DNA of 64,000 bases, taken from positions 1-64,000 of the forward strand of contig CANRIP010000006.1 of the NCBI GenBank assembly GCA_947630715.1, given 5' to 3'. Position numbers and translations under genes: made by a program. Below, one piece after another: positions 27,186 to 35,524 of this stretch. A model generated the notes under the pieces. It was not told the DNA's origin. It made no database searches and worked only from the letters and a program-made list of their open reading frames with translations. The DNA comes from an uncultured Acetatifactor sp. Its GTDB lineage: Bacteria > Bacillota > Clostridia > Lachnospirales > Lachnospiraceae. Numbering within the stretch: the first letter of the stretch is position 1; each line of letters opens with the position of its first letter.

Positions 27186-27262
27186 CTTACTGACATCGTT
27201 AGTGGCCCTCTGCCGGGGGACACCACCCAGGAGCGTCCCTGTATGTCAGCGGGCATTACTGA
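27154..27262. repeat. Direct repeat of 32 bp (31/32 identical): GAGCGTCCCTGTATGTCAGCGRGCATTACTGA
   Basis: Copies at 27154-27185 (SBP 3' end including stop) and 27231-27262, separated by 45 bp. Confidence 0.9.
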
Positions 27263-27324
27263 TGTGGCGGCTGGGGCATATTTTTTCACAGGGAAGGATT
27301 CAGGCGAAAGGGGGCAGGAGAGAG

Positions 27325-28770
27325 ATGAAAAGCAGCAGGAAAGAGATGAAAGGCGGCAGGAAAGGAAACAGGACAAGCAACGGGAAAAGAGGAATCTGCC
27401 TGGCTCTGGCGGCACTGATCGGGCTGCTGGGGGCAGCGGGCTGCGGGGGGATGTGGCCCTCCGACGGTTCCCGGTGGGACCCGGTCAGTCCCGTGGAAGC
27501 GCCGGACGCCGCGGGAACGGAGACGCAGATGCCGGATGCCGCGGGAACGGAGACGCAGATGCCGGATGCCGCGGGCATGGAGACGCAGACGCCGGAGAGC
27601 GGCTTTTTCGGAACCGGAACCGGCACGGACGGAAACGCCCTGTTTGACGGCAGCCGGTTTCCCGGCAGCGTGACCGCCCTGGAATACGCGGGCCCAGGAA
27701 AACTGCTGGTATGCGCGGATGGCCTGTCCCTTTATGACGCGGCATCGGATCAGATTCTGGGAGAATACAGGTTTCCCGGGGAAACTCCTTTGTTTCGGGG
27801 GTTTTATCCCATCGACGGAGGGTATGTGCTGTTTGGGGATTTTTTGGGAAAGCCCTTGGAGGGCGGGACGGACGAAATGTCCGATGGCCAAGGCGAGGCC
27901 ATGACGGAAAACGCCGAAAATCCCGGCATGACGGTTATCACAGGAAATGAGGAAGGGCTCCGCTGCTGGTTCTTTGACGAGCATCTTGGGCTGCTGAAAA
28001 GCCTGGATCTGCACCGTCTTTTGAAGGAGCAGGAGGGATGGATCGTGGAACAGTCCGCGGCTGTTTCCCGGGATGGGACGAAGATTGCCATCAGCAGCGC
28101 AGGCAGCGGCAAAACCTATCTGTATTCGGTCACGGAAAATACTTTCCGGGTGCTGTTACAGACCAGCGCGGAGGTAAAAAGCGGGAACCTCAGATATCTG
28201 GGTCCCGGGAATCTCTGCTTTACCGGCCAGTCCGGTTCTTCCCCCCTGGAGGGGCTGATCTTCACCGGCATCGCCATCCCGGAGGGACAGTCAAACTCCG
28301 TTCCCATCTATGGAACGATCCGTGAGGACGGCAGCGGCCTGAACTGCCATACCCTGTCCGATTACCCGCTGTCCGGGGAAATGATCCCCTATGAGGAAGA
28401 AATCTGGTTCCCGGAGGATTTTCAGAAAGCCTCGGGGAAACTGCTGGTCACGGACCGGGAGGGACAGATCGTCCGCAGGGTGGAGCTGGAGGGAGAGGAC
28501 ACGGGAGCGGACGGCATTTTTGGCTCCGATTCCGGGAAGTACCTTGCAACCGCCGGCATCCCGGGGGACATCAACCAGTGGAAGGGCGGCTGGCGGCTGC
28601 GGATTTATGACGCCGCAACCGGCAGCATCCTGTGGGAGCAGACTGTGGGAACGGATACCGGGGCTTACGAGGGCGTAAGCATCCGCGTCAGGATCCTGGA
28701 CGAACAGCGGGAGTGCATTGTGGTCTTAGGACGGGGAGAACACACTCTTGTGGAGTCATACGCTTTCTGA
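27325..28770 (+). CDS. Lipoprotein of unknown function, possibly beta-propeller-like
   Basis: Signal peptide/lipobox GICLALAALIGLLGAAGCGG; repeated beta-strand-like segments. Start ambiguous (27325 or 27346). Confidence 0.65.
   Translation: MKSSRKEMKGGRKGNRTSNGKRGICLALAALIGLLGAAGCGGMWPSDGSRWDPVSPVEAPDAAGTETQMPDAAGTETQMPDAAGMETQTPESGFFGTGTGTDGNALFDGSRFPGSVTALEYAGPGKLLVCADGLSLYDAASDQILGEYRFPGETPLFRGFYPIDGGYVLFGDFLGKPLEGGTDEMSDGQGEAMTENAENPGMTVITGNEEGLRCWFFDEHLGLLKSLDLHRLLKEQEGWIVEQSAAVSRDGTKIAISSAGSGKTYLYSVTENTFRVLLQTSAEVKSGNLRYLGPGNLCFTGQSGSSPLEGLIFTGIAIPEGQSNSVPIYGTIREDGSGLNCHTLSDYPLSGEMIPYEEEIWFPEDFQKASGKLLVTDREGQIVRRVELEGEDTGADGIFGSDSGKYLATAGIPGDINQWKGGWRLRIYDAATGSILWEQTVGTDTGAYEGVSIRVRILDEQRECIVVLGRGEHTLVESYAF
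27501..27590 (+). repeat. In-frame 30-bp tandem repeat x3 encoding (PDAAGTETQM)3-like decapeptide
   Basis: GCCGGAYGCCGCGGGAACGGAGACGCAGAT copies at 27501, 27531 and 27561. Confidence 0.92.
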
Positions 28771-29691
28771 CGGGCACAGCCGTTTCCTGGTTTCCGCCAG
28801 CCGGCCCAGAGTAACCACATAGGGGTGGTTAAACACATAATTGACGTAATCCGCGCTGTTCTGTTCATGAATATGTATGGTGTGCCAGGTTAAAAACCAG
28901 CACCACGCCACGCCCTTTGCCGAAAGCAGGCCCGGTTCCGGCAGAGGGCCGTTTTCGTGATGGCAGATTGGCATCTGTTTTGAAGTCTGGCTTTTGACCC
29001 AGTGGTAGAGTTCTTCGTGGATCCCTTCCGAGTAAGCGTCGCCGCCGATGCAGTCCACCACGTCGTCGCCGGGGTACCACCCCTCATGCATTTCCCCGGA
29101 AAATCCCAGCACCCAGATCAGGTTGTGGAGGGCGTGACGGTTGGTAAACCTGTCGTACATCAGCCGCCAGAGTTTTTGAAAGGCCTGGGGGCCTCCCTTT
29201 CCCCACCAGAACCATCCGCCGTCAAATTCGTGCAAAGGCCGCCATAAGACAGGAATTTCCTGCCGGCACAACTCCTTTAGCGCCTCGGCGGCGGCGTCCA
29301 GATTGTCCAGCAGGCCCCGGTACAGCTCCGTGCCGGGCGTGAGCAGTTCTTCCATGTCCACTCTTTCCTGGCTGGAATGAAAACCGACGCCGTGGGGAGG
29401 AATGCCCCAGTGCCAGCAGATAGAGACAATACCGCCCTTTTCCTGCCATTTGACCGCCCGTTCATTGACTCCCTTAAAATCGTTTCCGATATAATCCAGG
29501 CCCAGAATGGCGGGAAGCTGCCCGCTGACCTTCTGAATATAGGAAAGCTCCTCCTGATTGCGCTGCCCGCCGGGGCATTCCTGCTGTCCGGAAAGGATCC
29601 CCTTCCCCTGCAACATGCAGAGAAAGCGGTACAGTTCCCGCGCCGAGGGCTGAGCCATTTTGTCTGTGAGTGCAAAGCTTTGTTGTTCCAT
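28756..29691 (-). CDS. Glycoside hydrolase family 26 (mannanase-type), no evident signal peptide
   Basis: LQGKGILSGQQECPGG; IPVLWRPLHEFDGGWFWWGKGG. Start at MEQQSFALTDK (29691), preceded by GAGGT. Confidence 0.87.
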   Translation of the reverse strand: MEQQSFALTDKMAQPSARELYRFLCMLQGKGILSGQQECPGGQRNQEELSYIQKVSGQLPAILGLDYIGNDFKGVNERAVKWQEKGGIVSICWHWGIPPHGVGFHSSQERVDMEELLTPGTELYRGLLDNLDAAAEALKELCRQEIPVLWRPLHEFDGGWFWWGKGGPQAFQKLWRLMYDRFTNRHALHNLIWVLGFSGEMHEGWYPGDDVVDCIGGDAYSEGIHEELYHWVKSQTSKQMPICHHENGPLPEPGLLSAKGVAWCWFLTWHTIHIHEQNSADYVNYVFNHPYVVTLGRLAETRKRLCPSESV

Positions 29692-29779
29692 CCTGACCTC
29701 CTTTGCGTGATGGGATTGATTTGCGGTTAACAGCAACATATCATATCCGGCGGCGGATGGCAAGCCGATTCCCGGAGGA

Positions 29780-29827
29780 AACAAAGAAATCTTCCCGGGA
29801 GGCAACAAAGAAATCTTCCCGGGAGGC
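29780..29827. repeat. Two perfect tandem copies of 24-bp AACAAAGAAATCTTCCCGGGAGGC with degenerate flanks
   Basis: Copies at 29780-29803 and 29804-29827; each contains the palindrome TCCCGGGA. Confidence 0.9.
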
Positions 29828-30002
29828 AACCAAGAAAAACGGTTGGCCGGGACAGGCGGCGCAGGACGGTACTGTGGAAATGGGGACTCTGGGTAAATTC
29901 TTGTAAAAATGCACAAAAAAGGGAACGGCCGATTGGCGGAAATCACGGTTTGCAAAAAAACCTTTCGGTATGGTTGCGGCGTCCGCAGATTTATGTTAAA
30001 GT

Positions 30003-30040
30003 AAATATAAGCTAATAAAAGCTAAATTTAGTTTATATTT
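30003..30040. promoter_or_regulatory. AT-rich inverted repeat, putative operator upstream of the GH130 gene
   Basis: AAATATAAGCTAAT...TTTAGTTTATATTT with inner perfect palindrome CTAAATTTAG (30022-30031). Confidence 0.5.
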
Positions 30041-30061
30041 TGAGAAAGAAAGGGGTAATAT

Positions 30062-31087
30062 ATGATGAGCAAAGCAAAAATGATTGCGCCTGCGGTGCCT
30101 AACGTGCCCTGGCAGGAGAAACCGGAAGGAATCAAGGGGGCTCCGGTGTGGAGATATTCGGAGAATCCCATCATCGGCCGCAATCCCGTGGAAGGCGTGG
30201 CAAGGATTTTTAACAGCGCGGTGGTGCCTTATCAGGGAGAGTTCATCGGCGTGTTCCGGGGAGAGCAGACCAACGGCATTCCTTATATTTACCTGGGCCG
30301 CAGCAAGGATGCCATCCACTGGGATTTCGACAAGGACAAGATCCCTTTTGTGGACCAGGAAGGGAAACCCTTTATGCCGATTTACGCATATGATCCCAGA
30401 CTGGTAAAGGTGGAGGATACCTATTACATCATCTGGTGCCAGGATTTTTACGGGGCGGCGATCGGCATGGCGAAGACCACCGACTTTCGGACCTTCGTCA
30501 GACTGGAAAATCCGTTCCTGCCCTTCAACCGAAACGCCGTCCTCTTTCCCAGGAAAATCGGCGGTAATTTCTGCCTGCTGAGCAGGCCCTCCGACAGCGG
30601 CCATACGCCCTTCGGAGACATTTTCCTCAGCGAAAGCCCCGACCTTGTATACTGGGGGAAACACCGTCATGTGATGGGGAGAGGAAACGAATGGTGGGAA
30701 TCCTTAAAGATCGGCGGGGGAGCCGCTCCCATTGAAACCAGCGAGGGATGGCTGCTGTTTTACCACGGCGTCAGCGGCACCTGCAACGGCTATGTGTACA
30801 GCATCGGCGGGGCCATTCTGGATCTGGACAATCCTTCCATTGTGAAGTATCGCTGCGAGAATTTCCTGCTGACGCCGGAGGAGTGGTATGAGGAGAGAGG
30901 CTTTGTGCCCAACGTGACCTTCCCCTGCGCCACCCTGCACGATCCGGAATCCGGAAAAATCGCCATTTATTACGGCTGCGCGGACAGCTATGTGGGTCTG
31001 GCCTTCACCCGGTTTGACGAGATCATGGATTATATCAAGGAGCATAGCGTGGTCCGGGACGATGATCGGGAGATCGGCCGGCGCTGA
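30062..31087 (+). CDS. GH130 family beta-mannoside phosphorylase (mannosyl-glucose phosphorylase-like)
   Basis: ENPIIGRNPVEGVARIFNSAVVPYQGEFIGVFRGE; DPRLVKVEDTYYIIWCQD; YYGCADSYVGLAF. Confidence 0.88.
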   Translation: MMSKAKMIAPAVPNVPWQEKPEGIKGAPVWRYSENPIIGRNPVEGVARIFNSAVVPYQGEFIGVFRGEQTNGIPYIYLGRSKDAIHWDFDKDKIPFVDQEGKPFMPIYAYDPRLVKVEDTYYIIWCQDFYGAAIGMAKTTDFRTFVRLENPFLPFNRNAVLFPRKIGGNFCLLSRPSDSGHTPFGDIFLSESPDLVYWGKHRHVMGRGNEWWESLKIGGGAAPIETSEGWLLFYHGVSGTCNGYVYSIGGAILDLDNPSIVKYRCENFLLTPEEWYEERGFVPNVTFPCATLHDPESGKIAIYYGCADSYVGLAFTRFDEIMDYIKEHSVVRDDDREIGRR

Positions 31088-31166
31088 CCCATTGGGACAG
31101 GGGGAAAAACCCGGCGGAGAACATAAGGAGAAACCGGAACAACCTAGGGAGAATTTGGAAAGAATC

Positions 31167-31195
31167 TTGAGTTGCCGGGGAAAGTATGATACAAT
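31167..31195 (+). promoter_or_regulatory. Promoter TTGAGT-17 bp-TACAAT upstream of the GH94 gene
   Basis: -35 at 31167-31172, -10 at 31190-31195. Confidence 0.7.
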
Positions 31196-31203
31196 GAAAA
31201 CAG

Positions 31204-31233
31204 TCAGCCGAATGTACCTGCACATTCGGCTGA
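31204..31233 (+). other. 12-bp perfect hairpin at the predicted 5' end of the GH94 transcript
   Basis: TCAGCCGAATGT-ACCTGC-ACATTCGGCTGA. Confidence 0.75.
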
Positions 31234-31314
31234 TTGCGGATAGGGGCATGGATCCCGGATCCGTGACAGGAAAAACAACAACTTCTGAAAGAGAGGCTGA
31301 AAGGAGAGCGCAAC

Positions 31315-33708
31315 ATGAATTACGGCTATTTCGACGAAGCAAACAGGGAGTATGTGATCACAAGGCCGGACACTCCCGCGCCCTGGGCGAATTATCTGGG
31401 TTCCCCGGCTTACGGCGCCATCATTTCCAACAATGCCGGCGGATACAGCTTTGTAAAAAGCGGCGCAAACGGACGTATCCTGCGGTATCATTTCAACAGC
31501 GACGATACTCCCGGCAGATACGTTTATCTGCGGGACGATGAGACGAAGGACTACTGGTCGGCTTCCTGGCAGCCTGTGGCAAAGCCTCTGGACAAGTACC
31601 GCTCGGAGTGCCGCCACGGAACCGCCTATACCAACATCATGGCGGAATATGAAGGAATCCACAGCGAGGTGCTGTATTATGTGCCCTTACATAAAACCTA
31701 TGAGGTATGGAGGGCGAAGGTGACCAACACCACGGACAGACCCCGCCGGATTTCGGTGTTCTCCTATGCGGAGATGACCAACGAGAGCAATTATGAGCAG
31801 GATCAGGTGAATCTGCAGTACACCCTGTTCATCACGCGGACCTTCTTTAAGGGGAACAAGATTCTCCAGACCATCAACGCCAACGTGGGCAAAAACGAAA
31901 AGGGCTCCAACGGCAGAGAGCGTTTCCTGGGGCTGGCCTGCGCCCCTGTGACGTCCTATTGCGGGGATAAGGAAAGCTTTCTGGGAAGATATCACGGATA
32001 TGGCAATCCCGAGGCGGTGGAAAACGGCATATGCAGCAATGTCCTCAATTATAACGGCAATTCCTGCGGCGCGCTGCACAGTTCGCTGGTGATCGGCGCA
32101 GGGGAAACCAAGGAGCTGATCTACCTGTTCGGACAGGCGGACAACGAAACCGCCGACCGGTTGATCGCGTCCTATCAGGATCCGGACGTGGTGGAGAAGG
32201 AGCTGGCGGAATTAAAAACCTACTGGCACGGCAAGCTGGCCAATTTCCAGGTTCATACGCCGGATCCCGCCTTTAACAGCATGATCAATACCTGGAACGC
32301 CTATCAGTGCTTTATCACCTTTACCTGGTCCAGAGCCGCGTCTCTCATATACTGCGGGCAGAGAAACGGGTACGGGTACCGGGATACCGTACAGGATATT
32401 CAGGGCATCATCCACCTGGATCCCAAGATGGCGGCGGATCAGATCCGTTTCATGCTCTCGGCTCAGGTGAATCACGGGGGCGGTCTGCCTCTGGTGAAAT
32501 ACACGCACAATCCCGGGCATGAGGATACGCCGGACGATGAGTCCTATGTGCGGGAAACGGGGCATCCCGCCTACCGTGCGGACGATGCGCTGTGGCTGTT
32601 CCCTACGGTCTGGAAGTATGTGTCCGAAACCGGGGACAGAAATTTCATCAACGAAGTCATTCCCTATGCCAATCGGGAGGAGGGCACGGTTTATGACCAC
32701 CTGAAAAGGGCGATCCAGTTCTCCATGGACCGTCTGGGAGATCATAAGATGCCCGCCGGGCTGCATGCGGACTGGAATGACTGTCTGCGCCTGGGAAAGA
32801 AAGGGGAATCCACTTTTGTGGCCATGCAGCTTTATTACGCCTTTACCGTGATGAAGTATTTCGCCCGGGACAAACAGGACGCCCCTTATCTGGAGTATCT
32901 GGAAAAGACCCAGAAGGAGCTGGGAGACGTGATCCAGAAGGAATGCTGGGAGGATGACAGGTATGTGAGAGGCATCAAGGAGGACGGTCAGATTATCGGT
33001 TCCAAGCACGATCCGGAAGCCAGCATGTGGCTGAATCCTCAGTCCTGGGCCGTGATCAGCGGACTGGCCTCCAGAGAGCAGGCGGAAAAGGCTCTGGAGA
33101 CGGTTTATCAGGAGCTGAATACCAAATACGGCGTCAGGCTGATGGCCCCGTCCTATGTGGATCACGCGTTTGACGGCGCTCAGGCTCTGTTGTTTAACCC
33201 CTCCACCAAGGAAAACGGGGGAATCTTCTCCCAGCCTCAGGGCTGGATCATTCTGGCGGAGGCGCTGATGGGCCACGGCAACCGGGCTTATACCTACTTC
33301 ACGGAGAGCTCGCCCGCGTCCCAGAATGACAATGCCGACGTGAGAAAGCTGGAGCCCTATGTACACGGCCAGTTTACCGAGAGCGTGGAATCCCCGTTCG
33401 AGGGACGTTCCCATGTACACTGGCTCACCGGTACCGCGTCCACCTGCATGGTGGGGTGCGTGGAGGGAATCTGCGGCATGAGGCCCGATCTGGACGGCCT
33501 GTGGATATGCCCTTCCATTCCTTCCCAGTGGAAAGAGTTCACCATGGAAAAGAATTTCCGGGGCAAGACACTGCACATTTCCGTCAAGAATCCCAACGGC
33601 AGGGAGAGCGGTTTCACGGAACTTACCTTAAACGGGAAAAAGATGGATCAGCCCTATGTGGCTGAACGGGATCTGGCGCAGGAGAATACCATCGTGCTGG
33701 TTCTGTAA
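31315..33708 (+). CDS. Cellobiose phosphorylase-like GH94 enzyme
   Basis: MNYGYFDEANREYVITRPDTPAPWANYLG; RNGYGYRDTVQDIQGI; HADWNDCLRLG. Confidence 0.93.
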   Translation: MNYGYFDEANREYVITRPDTPAPWANYLGSPAYGAIISNNAGGYSFVKSGANGRILRYHFNSDDTPGRYVYLRDDETKDYWSASWQPVAKPLDKYRSECRHGTAYTNIMAEYEGIHSEVLYYVPLHKTYEVWRAKVTNTTDRPRRISVFSYAEMTNESNYEQDQVNLQYTLFITRTFFKGNKILQTINANVGKNEKGSNGRERFLGLACAPVTSYCGDKESFLGRYHGYGNPEAVENGICSNVLNYNGNSCGALHSSLVIGAGETKELIYLFGQADNETADRLIASYQDPDVVEKELAELKTYWHGKLANFQVHTPDPAFNSMINTWNAYQCFITFTWSRAASLIYCGQRNGYGYRDTVQDIQGIIHLDPKMAADQIRFMLSAQVNHGGGLPLVKYTHNPGHEDTPDDESYVRETGHPAYRADDALWLFPTVWKYVSETGDRNFINEVIPYANREEGTVYDHLKRAIQFSMDRLGDHKMPAGLHADWNDCLRLGKKGESTFVAMQLYYAFTVMKYFARDKQDAPYLEYLEKTQKELGDVIQKECWEDDRYVRGIKEDGQIIGSKHDPEASMWLNPQSWAVISGLASREQAEKALETVYQELNTKYGVRLMAPSYVDHAFDGAQALLFNPSTKENGGIFSQPQGWIILAEALMGHGNRAYTYFTESSPASQNDNADVRKLEPYVHGQFTESVESPFEGRSHVHWLTGTASTCMVGCVEGICGMRPDLDGLWICPSIPSQWKEFTMEKNFRGKTLHISVKNPNGRESGFTELTLNGKKMDQPYVAERDLAQENTIVLVL

Positions 33709-33774
33709 AAAGAGAACGAAAAAAAAGAAACAGAAAGGGGCGGTTTTGATCTGCGCAGAAAATGGACTAAGCAA

Positions 33775-34536
33775 ATGGTTGTTTCGGTTTCCATACTGAT
33801 CCTGATGTTTGTATTGACCGCATTCGCGTGGGACGGGTCCGTAAAGAGACTGATCATCTGTACGGGGCTTTCCCTGATCAGCAGCGCGTTACTGCTGACC
33901 CCCAGGCTGTCCAACTGGATTTCGGTTCCTCTTTTGGCATTCTACCTGTGCTTTGTTCCGCTGAAAATATTGCAGAGGATGGAACTTCCTATCCACGGTA
34001 TGAGCGGGATTACGGATGGGCGGGCGAAGCTGACCGTTGCGTTTATCCTCTGTGTGTATCTGCTGGTTTTCCTGTTCACACAGAGCAGCGCAGCGGCGCT
34101 GGGAGCCGGAAGCGGTTTCTTTCTGGTATTGTTTCTGGTGGAATATTATATAGGGAAGTTCCGGGGAGATTTTCTGGTGCCCAGCGAGCTGGAGAAGGCC
34201 GGCAGGGCGGTATCTGCCATGGGAAATGGTGCTTATGGCCTGTCTCCGGAGGCAGTTTACACGGTAGTGTATTTGATCTTCTTTGTTGTGCTGGGATCCC
34301 GGATACGGATCCGCATGTGCAAATGGGTGCATGTGGGAGTTTCCGTGCTGGCGGCGCTTTTGATTGGCGGGTGGTACTGCCTGGTCATGGATACCCCGAA
34401 TCCGTTGGGGAGGGAATTTATCGTGGGCGATTGGGATGTGGGCGATAACCGGGATATGAGTGACGCAACGATACAGAACCACAGCCCTTACGGGGTTGTC
34501 CGGACAGCGGGGGAAACGGACGGGCAGTCAGGATGA
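33775..34536 (+). CDS. Polytopic membrane protein resembling the N-terminal TM part of LtaS-like sulfatases, without a catalytic domain
   Basis: Multiple TM segments; EYYIGKFRGDFLVPSELEKAGRAVSAMGNGAYGLSP resembles the LtaS-type conserved loop; ORF ends before any sulfatase motif. Confidence 0.45.
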   Translation: MVVSVSILILMFVLTAFAWDGSVKRLIICTGLSLISSALLLTPRLSNWISVPLLAFYLCFVPLKILQRMELPIHGMSGITDGRAKLTVAFILCVYLLVFLFTQSSAAALGAGSGFFLVLFLVEYYIGKFRGDFLVPSELEKAGRAVSAMGNGAYGLSPEAVYTVVYLIFFVVLGSRIRIRMCKWVHVGVSVLAALLIGGWYCLVMDTPNPLGREFIVGDWDVGDNRDMSDATIQNHSPYGVVRTAGETDGQSG

Positions 34537-34548
34537 TCAGGGAGGCAT

Positions 34549-35415
34549 ATGGGAGGAAACGGAGATGTGGGCGCAATGAAAGTACGAACGGCATTTGGGA
34601 TCGTAGGAGCCTGGCTGGCCGCCCTGGCAATCATGGTTTCCCTGCAAATCCGCGGCCAGGCCATGCCCTGGTATGAAAAATACCCGGTGGTGTGCCATGC
34701 ATTGGGAAGGACGGGGGAGGGAGATTTCCTGACCAATTCCAAAGAGGCTTTTTTGTATAATTACGGGCGTGGACAGCGGGTGTTCGAAGCAGACTTTCAG
34801 ATTACGTCCGACGGCGTCATGGTTTTGCGCCACGACTGGACTACGGATCTGGGACAGGCAGATGCTTTTGGCTGGACAGAGGAGGAACAGTGGGCGGTTA
34901 CGGCGAAGGATTTTCTGGCGGCTCCTATTTACGGGAAGTACACGCCGTTGACTCTGGAAGACTGGTTTGCGATCATGCAGGAATATTCGGATATTTATCT
35001 GGTAACGGATACAAAATATTCTCCTGATGTGGAGGGACAGTTTCAGCTTTTTACAGATACCGCCATAGAAAACGGATATGAAGATGTGCTTTCGAGAGTG
35101 ATCGTACAGATCTATTATGAGAAAATGTACGATGAAGTAAGGGCGGTCTATCCCTTTCAAAACTGGATCTGGACATTGTACTATATAGGATATCCGGGCA
35201 AACAGGAAATTTTGGATTTTATGGCGCAGAAAGAGATTCCCGTGCTGGTCATGCCGTATGCTGACTGGTACGGTCAAAAGGAGGAGGAACTGAAAGACAG
35301 CGACATAAAAGTCTACGTCCATACGGTCAATCATGAGGACGAGGCCCGCTGGGTAATGTCGCGGGGCGTAGACGGTATTTATTCAGACGACATCCTGCCG
35401 GCGACAGTCAGGTAA
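34549..35415 (+). CDS. Membrane-anchored glycerophosphodiester phosphodiesterase-like protein
   Basis: VVCHALGRTGEGDFLTNSKEAF...VFEADFQITSDGVMVLRHDW (GDPD-like; HRG replaced by HALG). Confidence 0.75.
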   Translation: MGGNGDVGAMKVRTAFGIVGAWLAALAIMVSLQIRGQAMPWYEKYPVVCHALGRTGEGDFLTNSKEAFLYNYGRGQRVFEADFQITSDGVMVLRHDWTTDLGQADAFGWTEEEQWAVTAKDFLAAPIYGKYTPLTLEDWFAIMQEYSDIYLVTDTKYSPDVEGQFQLFTDTAIENGYEDVLSRVIVQIYYEKMYDEVRAVYPFQNWIWTLYYIGYPGKQEILDFMAQKEIPVLVMPYADWYGQKEEELKDSDIKVYVHTVNHEDEARWVMSRGVDGIYSDDILPATVR

Positions 35416-35524
35416 GGACGGAAGCTGGAGAGGAATCCCCGGTCACTGGCAGTTGCCACGGGGCCGTCTTTTGTGTTAAGATAGCATTATCAAAACCGGG
35501 CCGTAAGGCGGATTGTGAGAGCCG

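Noticed and set aside
32212-33576. Minus-strand 454-aa ORF over the GH94 gene
   Set aside because: Antisense shadow of a well-supported enzyme gene.
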